From: Rhodocyclales bacterium | Lineage (GTDB): Bacteria; Pseudomonadota; Gammaproteobacteria; Burkholderiales; Rhodocyclaceae | Reading direction: 5' to 3' | Length of the DNA: 41,493 bases | Assembly (NCBI GenBank): GCA_016215645.1 | Contig: JACRIX010000012.1 | Coordinates: 1-41,493, forward strand | Shown: positions 14,670 to 22,502 of the stretch, in pieces | How the letters are laid out: the number at the start of each line of letters is the position of its first letter | Numbering within the stretch: the first letter of the stretch is position 1 | The notes under the pieces: model-generated | Told to the model about the DNA's origin: nothing | The model's database searches: none | The model's input: the letters and a program-made list of their open reading frames with translations, nothing else | Position numbers and translations under genes: made by a program

Positions 14670-16174
14670 TTCACCGCACGCACCGCCGGCTTGCGGCGCG
14701 GCGTCTTTACCGGGGCTGCGGTGGGCTTGCGTTTCGACGCCGCCACCACCGCCAGCTTGGGCTTGCGCCCGGCCGGCGACTGCGCCAGCGCCAGGTATTC
14801 CTGGAAGCTGTCGCGCAGGCAGTGCGCCAGCAGTTCCGGGTCGGGCAACTGCTCGTAGCAGGCGGTGAAGGAAACGATCAGCATGTCGCTGTAGCTGGTC
14901 ACCGAGAACACCAGGCCCATGCCATCGGCAACCGGCATGATGGCGGAAAGGTAGGTCAGGCGCGCGCCCTGCAGGTAGAGCGGCACCTGCGGCCCGGGCA
15001 CATTGGCGATCGCGCAATTGGCCAGTGGCGTCCATTGGCCGAGCAGCGCCGAGGTCGAGCGCAACATCTTGCTGGTGGCGGCGATCGCCGCCGAGGGCGC
15101 CTGCTGCGCCAGTTCCGCCAGCTCGCGGGCGCTGACCGCCTGGGCCATCACCTCGGAGGATGCGGCCAGATCGCGGATCGCCGTGAGGCGCGCCAGCGGC
15201 TCGGCGATGTCGGTGCCCAGCTCCAGGCGCACCCAGGAGAACACCGCGTCGTCTTCGCCGCGCAGGGCGATCGGCACCGCGGCGACCAGGCTCTCGTCGG
15301 GCAATTCACCCTGCATGTCGAGGTAGCGACGCAGGCCGCCGGCGCAGACCGCCAGCACCACGTCATTGACCGTGGCGCCGGGCGCCAGCCCGCGCAGGGC
15401 CTTGAACTCGGCCAGCGGAAAGCGCCGCGTCTCGAACACGCGATGCGGCGAGACCTCGCTGTTGAAGCGCGTCAGCGGGAACTCCTGCGGCCGGCCGAGG
15501 AATTCGCCGAGGAAGGTGGAGGTCGCCGCCTTCAGCGTGGTCCAGCTTTTCGCCAGCGGCTGGGCCATGCGCAGCGGCAAGGTTGCGGCGCGGAACCCGG
15601 CGCGCCAGAGCAGGCCGAAATTGCCCGGCGCGTCTTCCGGGAACCAGGGCTCGGGCGGTGCCGGCGGCGGCGAATCGGGCGAGAGGTCGTGCAGCAGCGC
15701 GGTGATCTCGTTGCGCCGCGAGACATCGATGGCCGAGTGGTGGATTTTCAGCAGCACGGCGAAGCTGCCGACCGGCAGGTCGAGGAAGCTGTCGAGGCCC
15801 TCGATCACGTACATCTCCCACAGCGGGCGCTGCTGGTCCAGCGGCCGGGCATGGATGCGCGCCGCCTGGATGCAGAACTGGCGCCAGTCGCCGGGCTTGG
15901 GCAGGGCGAGGTGGCGCACGTGGTATTCGATGTCGAAGCTCTCGTCCTCGATCCAGTACGGGTAGTCGAGGTCGAGCGGCACGCGCAGCAGCTTCTGACG
16001 GAACACCGGCAGGCGGCCCAACCGGCTTTCGACATGGGCGAGGATCTGCTTGAAGCGCACCATGCCGCCCTTTGCCGTCGACTGATCGTAGATGTGCAGC
16101 AGCGTGACGTTGGAATTGGCGTGGGCGCTGTCCGAGTAGATGTAGGCGGCGTCGTTTTCGCTGAGCTGGCGCAT
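14666..16174 (-). CDS. WS/DGAT-type acyltransferase (wax ester synthase / DGAT), variant active site
   Basis: A 502-residue member of the bacterial WS/DGAT family, which transfers acyl groups from acyl-CoA to fatty alcohols or diacylglycerol to make wax esters or triacylglycerol. The N-terminus RQLSENDAAYIYSDSA corresponds to the usual L-x-x-x-D-x-x-F-L start. The catalytic motif HHxxxDG appears as HHSAIDV, with both His and Asp present but Val in place of Gly. The C-terminal half has GATVNDVVLAVCAGGLRRYL, the N-D motif, and ANVPGPQVPLYLQGARL, both typical. A Lys/Arg/Pro tail (KRKPTAAPVKTPRRKPAVR) follows. The start at 16174 begins the conserved region; frames further upstream are shadows. 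It lies 14 nt after the lipase gene. Confidence 0.9.
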   Translation of the reverse strand: MRQLSENDAAYIYSDSAHANSNVTLLHIYDQSTAKGGMVRFKQILAHVESRLGRLPVFRQKLLRVPLDLDYPYWIEDESFDIEYHVRHLALPKPGDWRQFCIQAARIHARPLDQQRPLWEMYVIEGLDSFLDLPVGSFAVLLKIHHSAIDVSRRNEITALLHDLSPDSPPPAPPEPWFPEDAPGNFGLLWRAGFRAATLPLRMAQPLAKSWTTLKAATSTFLGEFLGRPQEFPLTRFNSEVSPHRVFETRRFPLAEFKALRGLAPGATVNDVVLAVCAGGLRRYLDMQGELPDESLVAAVPIALRGEDDAVFSWVRLELGTDIAEPLARLTAIRDLAASSEVMAQAVSARELAELAQQAPSAAIAATSKMLRSTSALLGQWTPLANCAIANVPGPQVPLYLQGARLTYLSAIMPVADGMGLVFSVTSYSDMLIVSFTACYEQLPDPELLAHCLRDSFQEYLALAQSPAGRKPKLAVVAASKRKPTAAPVKTPRRKPAVRAVK

Positions 16175-16188
16175 GGTCGATCCGAGGG

Positions 16189-17034
16189 TCAGGCGGTGGC
16201 GGAATGCAGGTCCTGGCGGCCGCCGCCCGCGGTGGCACGCCAGACGCGGCCGAGCAGGCCCTCGGGTTGGAAAGGCTGCCAGGCGCCTTCGGGCTGGGCC
16301 AGGCGGTCGGCGACGATGGCCAGCACGATGCCGTTGAAGCCGAGGCCGAGGTGGCTGCCGGGGACGCGGATGTTCTCGTGCAGGGCCGGGTCGCCGTCGA
16401 TGGTCGCTTCCTGCGGCGGCACCACGCCGTCGCCCAGGGAATACAGGCAGCTGGTCGGTATCGCCAGCCGGCGCTGTTCGCGCAGCGTCTTGGCGCGCGG
16501 CTGCATCACATGCGCCGCCGGCCCGAGGCGGTGCGAAACCAGCCGGTAGAGCGCGCGCACCGCCGGCGGCGACTGGCTGCCGGCGGCATCGACGCTGACC
16601 GGGCTGCCCAGGGTGATGATCGAGCGCACGCATTCGAGCGTGTTCTGCGCGCCGTAGAGCGAGAACACCCCGCCGAGGCTCCAGCCCACCAGGCTGACCT
16701 TGCGGCCGGTGACGTGGTGCAGGTAGCGGATCTTCTGCGGCAGCGCGCTCGCGTGCTTGCTGCGGAACCCCAGGTTGCGACCGAGGCCCCAGGTATGCAC
16801 GTCGTAACCCTTGCGCTTGAGGAAGAGGCGCAGCGCGATCAGCGATTTTTCGTCGGCCATGAAACCCGGCATCAGCAGCACCGGGTGGCCGTCACCGCGC
16901 GGCGCTTGGGCCAGCAGTGGTAGCGAGGCGGGCAGCAGCGCGATTTCCAGCAGCGCGCGCGGTTCGAGCAGCGAATGCAGTGCGCGCGGGCGGCCGACGT
17001 GGCCATGGCGGATGACGGGGCCGCGATTGGGCAT
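16189..17034 (-). CDS. Alpha/beta-fold lipase/esterase
   Basis: A 281-residue hydrolase. The core begins GHPVLLMPGFMADEKSL, has the nucleophile elbow VGWSLGG (Ser near 125) and ITLGSPV, a probable acid residue in SLGDGVVPP and the catalytic His in GSHLGLGFN. Homologues of this type usually stand next to WS/DGAT genes. No signal peptide is evident, so it is probably cytoplasmic or peripheral to membranes or lipid bodies. It starts 3 nt after the stop of the first WS/DGAT gene and ends 14 nt before the second, so it is an integral member of the operon. Breakdown or remodelling of neutral lipid is the simplest role, by inference. Confidence 0.85.
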   Translation of the reverse strand: MPNRGPVIRHGHVGRPRALHSLLEPRALLEIALLPASLPLLAQAPRGDGHPVLLMPGFMADEKSLIALRLFLKRKGYDVHTWGLGRNLGFRSKHASALPQKIRYLHHVTGRKVSLVGWSLGGVFSLYGAQNTLECVRSIITLGSPVSVDAAGSQSPPAVRALYRLVSHRLGPAAHVMQPRAKTLREQRRLAIPTSCLYSLGDGVVPPQEATIDGDPALHENIRVPGSHLGLGFNGIVLAIVADRLAQPEGAWQPFQPEGLLGRVWRATAGGGRQDLHSATA

Positions 17035-17037
17035 GGC

Positions 17038-18552
17038 TCAGGCAAGCTTTGCCACACGCTTGCGCCGTGCGCGCGGTGGAGCAGAAGTCGGCGCTGGCAA
17101 TACGGCGTTTTTCAGCTCGGCATGGGCCGCCATGAAATCCTCCGCCAGTTCGGATGCCTCGGGCACGGCGTTCTTCGCCACGACGAAGCCGAAGCACAGG
17201 TTTCCGGCATAGCTCAGCAGCGTGATGTTCACGCCGACGCCGTGCTCGACGATGGACAGCGGCCAGTAGCCGCTCATGCGCAGACCATCGACATACAGCG
17301 GCACCGGTGGCCCCGGCACGTTGGAGATCAGCACGTTGGCCAGGATAGGCAGCGTGTCGACCACACTGCTGCGGCCGTAGAGCTTGGCCAGGGCGCCGAG
17401 CAGCCAGGGCACGCCGAGCAGCGGGATGTCGGTGGGGATCACCGACTTCGCCTGGCGTGCCACCGCCTTGGTGGCACCCGAGGAATCGCGGATCGCCTTG
17501 AGGCGTTTTATCGGATCGGCGATGTGGGTCGCCAGGTTCACCAGGCTCAGCGTGGCCTGGGTGCGCATCTCGGTGTTGCCCTGCTCGCGCAGCGAAATCG
17601 GCATCGAGGCGATCAGCGGCTTTCTCGGCACCGTGCTGTTGCGTTTGAGGTAGCGCCGCAGCGCGCCGCTGCACAGCGTCATCACTACGTCATTGACCGT
17701 GGCATCGAGGGCGGCGGCGATGGCCTTGAGCTCGCTGCGCGGCACGGTCGCCGTGGCAAAGCCGCGCGGCGGCGTGATGGCGATGTTGAACAGGGTGCGC
17801 GGACCGAAGGAGGCACTGCGCTTGAGTTCGGCGATGCTGGCGGCCTCGGCGGCATGCGCGGCGCCGCGCGCCTTGGCGGCAGAGCCTTTTACTATGCCTG
17901 TCAGCGTCCGCACCACGCCGGGCAATTCGCGCACCAGCTTGACGTATTGCGCGGCATCGTGGCGGAAGGCGGCGGCGGCCAATGCCAGGGTGCCGGGTTG
18001 TTCGGGCGCGACGGCTTTCTTGCGCGCGCCGCGCTTCGCGGGCGGCAATGGGTCGGGCGAGGTACTGAACATCGCGCCGGCCAGGGCGACGCCGGCCTGG
18101 CCGTCGAGCATGGCGTGATGCACCTTGAAGTAGTAGGCCTGCTCGCCACTCGCCAGGCCTTCCAGCACGTAGAGCATCCACAGCGGGCGCGAACGGTCGA
18201 GCAGCTGCGCGTGCAAACCGGCCACCGTGGCTTCGAGCTGGGCCCAACTGCCCGGCCGGGGCAGTTTGACGCGGCGGATGTGGAAATCGTAATCGACCCT
18301 GTCCTGCACCCAGACCGGGTTCGCCAGTTGCAGCGGCAGGGCCGCCAGCCGGCGCTGCAGCACCGGCACCATGCGGCTTTGCATCATGTGCCGCACGGAC
18401 TTATAGAAGTCGCCCCGGTAGCCCGGCGGCGTCTCGAACAGGTGCAGCGAGCCGACATGCATCGGCGTCGCTTCGGTTTCGAGGTTGAGGAAGGCGCCGT
18501 CGACCCCGCTCAGGGTTTCGATCCCGGCATCCTTGCTGCGAACTCGACCCAT
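17038..18552 (-). CDS. WS/DGAT-type acyltransferase (canonical HHxxxDG)
   Basis: About 504 residues. The N-terminus has LSGVDGAFLNLETEATPMHVG, the family hallmark. The active site VHHAMLDGQAGV has the canonical HHxxxDG. The second half has ATVNDVVMTLCSGALRRYL, PISLREQGN and ISNVPGPPVPLYVDGLRM. It is a paralogue of the WS/DGAT two genes downstream. The start at 18552 is preferred because GGGAGG stands just upstream, though only 3 nt away. In-frame ATGs at 18573 and 18582 exist, but the latter lies inside the palindromic operator. Repeat copy E encodes part of the C-terminal tail (AVLPAPT), outside the conserved fold. It is the first gene of a five-gene leftward operon. Confidence 0.9.
   Translation of the reverse strand: MGRVRSKDAGIETLSGVDGAFLNLETEATPMHVGSLHLFETPPGYRGDFYKSVRHMMQSRMVPVLQRRLAALPLQLANPVWVQDRVDYDFHIRRVKLPRPGSWAQLEATVAGLHAQLLDRSRPLWMLYVLEGLASGEQAYYFKVHHAMLDGQAGVALAGAMFSTSPDPLPPAKRGARKKAVAPEQPGTLALAAAAFRHDAAQYVKLVRELPGVVRTLTGIVKGSAAKARGAAHAAEAASIAELKRSASFGPRTLFNIAITPPRGFATATVPRSELKAIAAALDATVNDVVMTLCSGALRRYLKRNSTVPRKPLIASMPISLREQGNTEMRTQATLSLVNLATHIADPIKRLKAIRDSSGATKAVARQAKSVIPTDIPLLGVPWLLGALAKLYGRSSVVDTLPILANVLISNVPGPPVPLYVDGLRMSGYWPLSIVEHGVGVNITLLSYAGNLCFGFVVAKNAVPEASELAEDFMAAHAELKNAVLPAPTSAPPRARRKRVAKLA
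17086..17108 (+). repeat. Dispersed 9-N7-7 motif, copy E (3' end of WS/DGAT gene)
   Basis: AGTCGGCGC, spacer TGGCAAT, ACGGCGT: one mismatch in the last base. On the gene strand it encodes AVLPAPT in the poorly conserved C-terminal tail, the same peptide that copy G encodes in gloB. Confidence 0.65.
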
Positions 18553-18579
18553 CTGCCTCCCTGACACCGCCATGGTCTT

Positions 18580-18616
18580 CATACCGACGGGTATGATTAT
18601 TTGTACCGATCAGTAT
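18580..18616. promoter_or_regulatory. Pair of related palindromes between divergent WS/DGAT and tetR genes
   Basis: CATACC-GACG-GGTATG (18580-18595) is a perfect inverted repeat. A second, looser copy, GTACCGATCAGTAT (18603-18616), aligns with it as RTACCGAYSRGTAT. The second overlaps TATAAT (18614-18619), a candidate -10 for the rightward tetR gene. The location and symmetry suit binding of the adjacent TetR-family protein, repressing both divergent operons. No good -35 was found. Confidence 0.55.
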
Positions 18617-18660
18617 AATCGCTTTCCATCCCGACGCACCCGTCCCTTCCCCGCACACCG

Positions 18661-19350
18661 ATGCCCGCCACCCGCCGCAGCCGCCAGGCCTCCACCGCTC
18701 CGCCGCGCCCCGCGGTGCAACAGAACGGCGTGGACAAGCGCGAGCGCATCCTCTCGGCGGCCGAGGACCTGTTCTACCGCAACGGCCTGGTCGGCACCAC
18801 CATGGACATGCTCTGCGCCGAACTCGGCGTCACCAAGCCCTATGTCTATTACTACTTCAAGGACAAGCACGAGATCGTCGAGACCCTGGCCTGGCGCGCC
18901 TCGCTGGCCTGCCTGACGACGATGAAGTTCCCCGCCGACGACGCGCGCCCCGCCGCCGAGAAGCTGGCCGAGGGCCTGCAGCGCTGGGTCTCCGCCTGCG
19001 TCGCGCACTTTCGCGCCAGTGCCCTGGCGTTTCGCGTCACCGCCTCGCTGCGGCCCGAATTCCGTGCCGAACTGCGTCGCCTGGCCAACGAGTTCTACGC
19101 CGACCTCGGCACGCTGATGGAAGAAGGCCGTCGCGAAGGCCGCCTCGACTTCGAGGATGCCGCGATCACCGCCAAGGCCATGGGCGGCGTGGTCGGCTTC
19201 ATGTACACCTGGTATCGCCCCGACGGGCGCCTGCCATCCGAGCAACTCGCTTCGCAGCTGACCGGCACGCTCTATCGCATGATCGGCCTGCGCCCCACTG
19301 CACCCAAATGCGCACGCAAACGCACCCCACCGAAAAGGAAACCGACATGA
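18661..19350 (+). CDS. TetR-family transcriptional regulator
   Basis: A 229-residue regulator. Residues about 25-75 form the TetR helix-turn-helix: KRERILSAAEDLFYRNGLVGTT, then MLCAELGVTKPYVYYYFKDKHEIVETL. The C-terminal ligand domain is all-helical and ends in a Lys/Arg/Pro tail. TetR proteins beside lipid-metabolism genes typically release DNA on binding acyl-CoA or related ligands. Here the ligand is unknown. The likely targets are the two palindromes just upstream, so it probably controls itself, the downstream SDR and quinone oxidoreductase genes, and the divergent WS/DGAT operon. Its stop TGA overlaps the ATG of the SDR gene. Confidence 0.9.
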   Translation: MPATRRSRQASTAPPRPAVQQNGVDKRERILSAAEDLFYRNGLVGTTMDMLCAELGVTKPYVYYYFKDKHEIVETLAWRASLACLTTMKFPADDARPAAEKLAEGLQRWVSACVAHFRASALAFRVTASLRPEFRAELRRLANEFYADLGTLMEEGRREGRLDFEDAAITAKAMGGVVGFMYTWYRPDGRLPSEQLASQLTGTLYRMIGLRPTAPKCARKRTPPKRKPT

Positions 19351-20186
19351 ATGAGTTTCGCGGACGCACTGCCGTGATCACCGGCGCCGCCAGCGGCATC
19401 GGCCTCGAACTGGCGCGCCGCGCCGCCGCCGAGGGCATGAAGCTGGTGCTGGCCGACATCGAGGCCGAACGGCTGGAAGCGGCCGTCGCCGGCCTCGGCG
19501 TCGCGCCGACCGACGTCCTAACCCGGCGCACTGACGTCAGTCGCGAAGACGACATCAAGGCCCTGGCCGACGCCGCCTTCGCCCGCTTCGGCGGCGTGCA
19601 TCTGCTGTGCAACAACGCCGGCGTGGGCCTGACGCGCGTCAGTTGGGAACTCTCCACCGCCGACTGGAACTGGGTGCTCGGCGTCGACCTGTGGAGCGTG
19701 ATCCACGGCATCCAGCATTTCGTGCCGCGCATGTTGCAGCAGGCCGAGGGCGGCCATCTGGTGAACACCTCCTCGGTCGCCGGCCTGTTGTCGACCCCGG
19801 GCATGGCCGCCTACAACGTCGCCAAGCACGGCGTGGTGACGCTCTCGGAAACCCTCTACGGCGAACTGCTGGCGGCCAAGGCGAAAGTCGGCGTCTCGGT
19901 GCTGTGCCCGGCCTGGGTGCCGACGGCGATCCACGAATCGGCGCGCAACCGCCAGGAGCGCTTCGGCGAGCCCACCCCTGCGGAAGGCCTTTCCGCCGGC
20001 TATGAACAGCGCATGGCGAATGCGGTGAAGTCGGGCCGGCTCACCGCCGCCGACATGGCCAACGAAGTGTTCACCGCGGTCAAGGAAGACCGCTTCTACG
20101 TGATCCCCCACCGCAAGATCAACAATGCCATCCAGTTGCGCACGGACGACATTCTCAATTTGCGCAACCCGACGCAATTGCCCTGA
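19347..20186 (+). CDS. SDR family NAD(P)-dependent oxidoreductase
   Basis: A 279-residue classical short-chain dehydrogenase. The dinucleotide motif TGAASGIG is at residues 12-19, NNAG at 89-92, the catalytic Ser in NTSSVAG near 142-143, and Y156-x3-K160. The Asp in LADIE near 36-38 suggests NAD preference, but this is weak. In this context it could interconvert fatty aldehyde and alcohol or act on a 3-hydroxyacyl compound feeding the acyltransferases. The start overlaps the tetR stop (ATGA) and has AAAAGGAAA upstream; 11 nt separate it from the next gene. The tail INNAIQLRTDDILNLRNP is typical of a subgroup found next to TetR and WS/DGAT genes, as far as I recall. Confidence 0.9.
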   Translation: MNEFRGRTAVITGAASGIGLELARRAAAEGMKLVLADIEAERLEAAVAGLGVAPTDVLTRRTDVSREDDIKALADAAFARFGGVHLLCNNAGVGLTRVSWELSTADWNWVLGVDLWSVIHGIQHFVPRMLQQAEGGHLVNTSSVAGLLSTPGMAAYNVAKHGVVTLSETLYGELLAAKAKVGVSVLCPAWVPTAIHESARNRQERFGEPTPAEGLSAGYEQRMANAVKSGRLTAADMANEVFTAVKEDRFYVIPHRKINNAIQLRTDDILNLRNPTQLP

Positions 20187-20197
20187 GGAAACCCCCG

Positions 20198-21217
20198 ATG
20201 AAAGCACTCGTCTGCGAAGCCTACGGGCCGATCGCCAATCTCGCCGTCAAGGACATCCCCTCCCCCGTGCCGGGGCCGAAGCAGTTGCTGATCGAGGTCA
20301 GGTCGGCGGCGGTGAATTTTCCCGATGCGCTGATGGTGCAGGGCCTCTACCAGGTCAAGCCGCCGCTGCCCTTCACCCCGGGTGCGGAAATCGCCGGCGT
20401 GGTCAAGGCGGTGGGTGCCGAGGTCAAGCATTACAAGCCGGGCGACCGCGTCATCGCGCTGACCAGCACCGGCGGCTTTGCCGAGGAATGCCTCGCCGAC
20501 ATGGCGCGTGCCATGCCGTTGCCGGCGGGCATGGATTTCGACGCCGGCGCGGCGCTGGTGCTGACCTATTGCACTTCGCTGCACGGGCTCAAGGACTGCG
20601 GCCACCTCAAGGCCGGCGAGACCCTGGTGGTGCTGGGCGCGGCGGGAGGCGTCGGCATCTCGGCGATCGAGATCGGCAAAGCCATGGGCGCACGCGTGAT
20701 CGCCGCCGCATCGTCCGACGACAAGCTGGCCCTGTGCCGAAAAGTCGGCGCTGACGAGACGGTGAATTACAACACCGAGAATCTGAAGGACCGCATCAAC
20801 GAACTCACCTCTGGCCGTGGCGCCGACGTCGTCTACGACCCCGTCGGCGGCCCCTATACCGAGCCGGCGGTGCGCGCCCTGGCCTGGCGCGGGCGCCTGC
20901 TGATCATCGGCTTCGCCGCCGGCGAGATCCCGAAAATTCCGCTCAATCTCGCGCTGCTCAAGGAACGCTCGCTGGTCGGCGTGTATTGGGGCGATTCGGT
21001 CAAGCACGATCCGGCCGGGCACCTGGCCAACCTGCATCAGCTGCACGAGTGGTTTGCCGCCGGCAAGATCCGGCCGGTGGTCAGCGAGCGCTATCCGCTG
21101 GCGCGGGCGGCCGAGGCCGTGGCCAGCATCGCCAACCGCCAGGTCAAGGGCAAGATCGTGGTGGTGCCGGGCGCCACCATGGGCCCGGCTGGGTGCGTCG
21201 ACGCCCTGGCCGAATAG
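20198..21217 (+). CDS. NADPH:quinone oxidoreductase-like MDR family protein
   Basis: A 339-residue zinc-independent medium-chain dehydrogenase/reductase. Features: an N-terminal GroES-like domain (IEVRSAAVNFPDALMVQG), PFTPGAEIAGVV, the NADPH-binding VVLGAAGGVGISAIEIGKAMGARV, and the motif KVGADETVNYNTENLKDRI. No structural zinc Cys cluster is seen. Members reduce quinones, enones or enoyl thioesters with NADPH. It starts 11 nt after the SDR stop and is the last gene of the tetR operon; a strong hairpin follows 41 nt later. Repeat copy F lies in the KVGADET segment, but that peptide is naturally conserved in this family. Confidence 0.9.
   Translation: MKALVCEAYGPIANLAVKDIPSPVPGPKQLLIEVRSAAVNFPDALMVQGLYQVKPPLPFTPGAEIAGVVKAVGAEVKHYKPGDRVIALTSTGGFAEECLADMARAMPLPAGMDFDAGAALVLTYCTSLHGLKDCGHLKAGETLVVLGAAGGVGISAIEIGKAMGARVIAAASSDDKLALCRKVGADETVNYNTENLKDRINELTSGRGADVVYDPVGGPYTEPAVRALAWRGRLLIIGFAAGEIPKIPLNLALLKERSLVGVYWGDSVKHDPAGHLANLHQLHEWFAAGKIRPVVSERYPLARAAEAVASIANRQVKGKIVVVPGATMGPAGCVDALAE
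20743..20765 (+). repeat. Dispersed 9-N7-7 motif, copy F (doubtful member)
   Basis: AGTCGGCGC, spacer TGACGAG, ACGGTGA: one mismatch. It encodes VGADETV, a peptide conserved in this enzyme family, so the match may be coincidental, or the peptide may simply favour the motif. Confidence 0.4.
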
Positions 21218-21258
21218 GTCGAACCGGCGGCGTCGCGCGTCGTTGGCGAGCGGGAAGC

Positions 21259-21277
21259 GGCCTGGCTCCGCCAGGCC
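21259..21277 (+). terminator. Hairpin after the quinone oxidoreductase gene
   Basis: GGCCTGGC-TCC-GCCAGGCC, a perfect 8-bp GC-rich stem with a 3-nt loop, 41 nt after the stop codon. There is no clear T-run, so termination may be partial or Rho-assisted. Confidence 0.5.
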
Positions 21278-21380
21278 CGCCACCACCCCGGACGGCGGTT
21301 CATCCATACCGTCAGTACGGGTGGCCGAAACTTGACAAGAGAGTATATTTGGCGACGTCAGTGCCCCATGAGGCCGCGCC

Positions 21381-22502
21381 ATGACAAATGCCACCATTCT
21401 CATTGTCGACGACGAACCGGCGAACCTGTCGCTGTTGAAGCACCTGTTGAGCCCGCACTATCGGGTGCGCGCCGTGAATTCCGGCAGCGGCGCACTGCGT
21501 GCCGCACGGATGGCGCCCCGGCCCGACCTGATCCTGCTCGATATCATGATGCCCGAGATGGACGGCCATGCGGTGCTGAAGAACCTGCGGGCCGAGCCCG
21601 CCACGCAGGATATTCCGGTGGTATTCCTCACCGCGCTGGCCGACGCCGGCGACGAAGAGCGCGGCCTCGACCTCGGCGCCCTGGACTACATCACCAAGCC
21701 GATCAAACCGGCCGTGCTGCTGGCGCGGGTGCGCACCCAGCTTGAAGCCAGACGGCTGCGCGAATGGATGCGCGACCAGAACGACTTCCTTGAGGCCGAG
21801 ATCTCCCGGCGCCGCGCCGATGACGAGCTCACCCAACTGGTCAGCATCCGTGCCCTGGCCCACCTGGCCGAAATCCGCGATCCCGAGACCGGGCACCACA
21901 TTCTGCGCACCCAGGCCTATGTCCGCGAACTGGCGCTGCACCTGCGTCCGCATCCGCGATTTGCCGGCTTCCTTGACGCGCGCAACATCGACTTGCTGGT
22001 CAAGTCGGCACCGCTGCACGACATCGGCAAAGTCGGCATTCCGGATTCCATCCTGCAAAAGCCCGGCAAACTCGATGCCACGGAATGGGCGACCATGAAG
22101 ACCCATGCCCGGCTCGGGGCGGAGGCCATCGAACTGGCCGAGGCCGACGCCGCCCATCCGGTGGCCTTCCTTGCCCTGGCCAAGGAAATCGCCCATTGGC
22201 ACCACGAACGCTGGGACGGCAGCGGCTACCCGGACGGTCTTGCGGGCGATGCCATTCCGGTTTCGGCTCGCCTGATGGCACTGGCGGATGTCTTCGACGC
22301 CCTGGTCTCGCCACGGGTCTACAAGAAGGCGCTATCGTTCAACGCGGCGCGCAGGTTGATCGCCGCCGAACGCGGACACCACTTCGACCCCGATGTCGCC
22401 GACGCCTTCCTCGCCATCGAGGCCGAGTTCGTCACCATTGCCACGCGCTACCACGATTGCGAAGCCATCCTGGGTGCCGCCCCTGACGGGGCAACGGCAT
22501 GA
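21381..22502 (+). CDS. Response regulator with HD-GYP domain (cyclic-di-GMP phosphodiesterase)
   Basis: A 373-residue two-domain protein of the RpfG type. The receiver (residues 1-125) has the acidic pair D10-D11, the phospho-acceptor D54 in [11 protein letters not shown] and K106 in TKP. A coiled linker follows. The HD-GYP phosphodiesterase domain (about 150-350) has ETGHH, HD at 213-214 in HDIGK, the second His pair HHE at 274-276 and GYP at 282-284 in DGSGYPDGL. All expected metal-binding residues are present, so it should degrade cyclic-di-GMP when phosphorylated. Its stop overlaps the start of the hybrid kinase gene by ATGA, a strong sign that the kinase is its partner. Confidence 0.95.
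   Translation: MTNATILIVDDEPANLSLLKHLLSPHYRVRAVNSGSGALRAARMAPRPDLILLDIMMPEMDGHAVLKNLRAEPATQDIPVVFLTALADAGDEERGLDLGALDYITKPIKPAVLLARVRTQLEARRLREWMRDQNDFLEAEISRRRADDELTQLVSIRALAHLAEIRDPETGHHILRTQAYVRELALHLRPHPRFAGFLDARNIDLLVKSAPLHDIGKVGIPDSILQKPGKLDATEWATMKTHARLGAEAIELAEADAAHPVAFLALAKEIAHWHHERWDGSGYPDGLAGDAIPVSARLMALADVFDALVSPRVYKKALSFNAARRLIAAERGHHFDPDVADAFLAIEAEFVTIATRYHDCEAILGAAPDGATA

Noticed and set aside
19884..19905. AGTCGGCGT in the SDR gene as a possible motif copy
   Set aside because: The first block has a mismatch and the second block is missing; it is probably ordinary coding sequence.
21306..21320. ATACCGTCAGTACGG, resembling the TetR-type palindrome at 18580
   Set aside because: It needs a one-base gap to align and lies outside the expected operator position, so it is not supported as a third site.
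21332..21349. TTGACA followed by TATATT upstream of the HD-GYP gene
   Set aside because: The two boxes are only about 6 nt apart, too close for a sigma70 promoter, and no better -10 at 17 nt was found.
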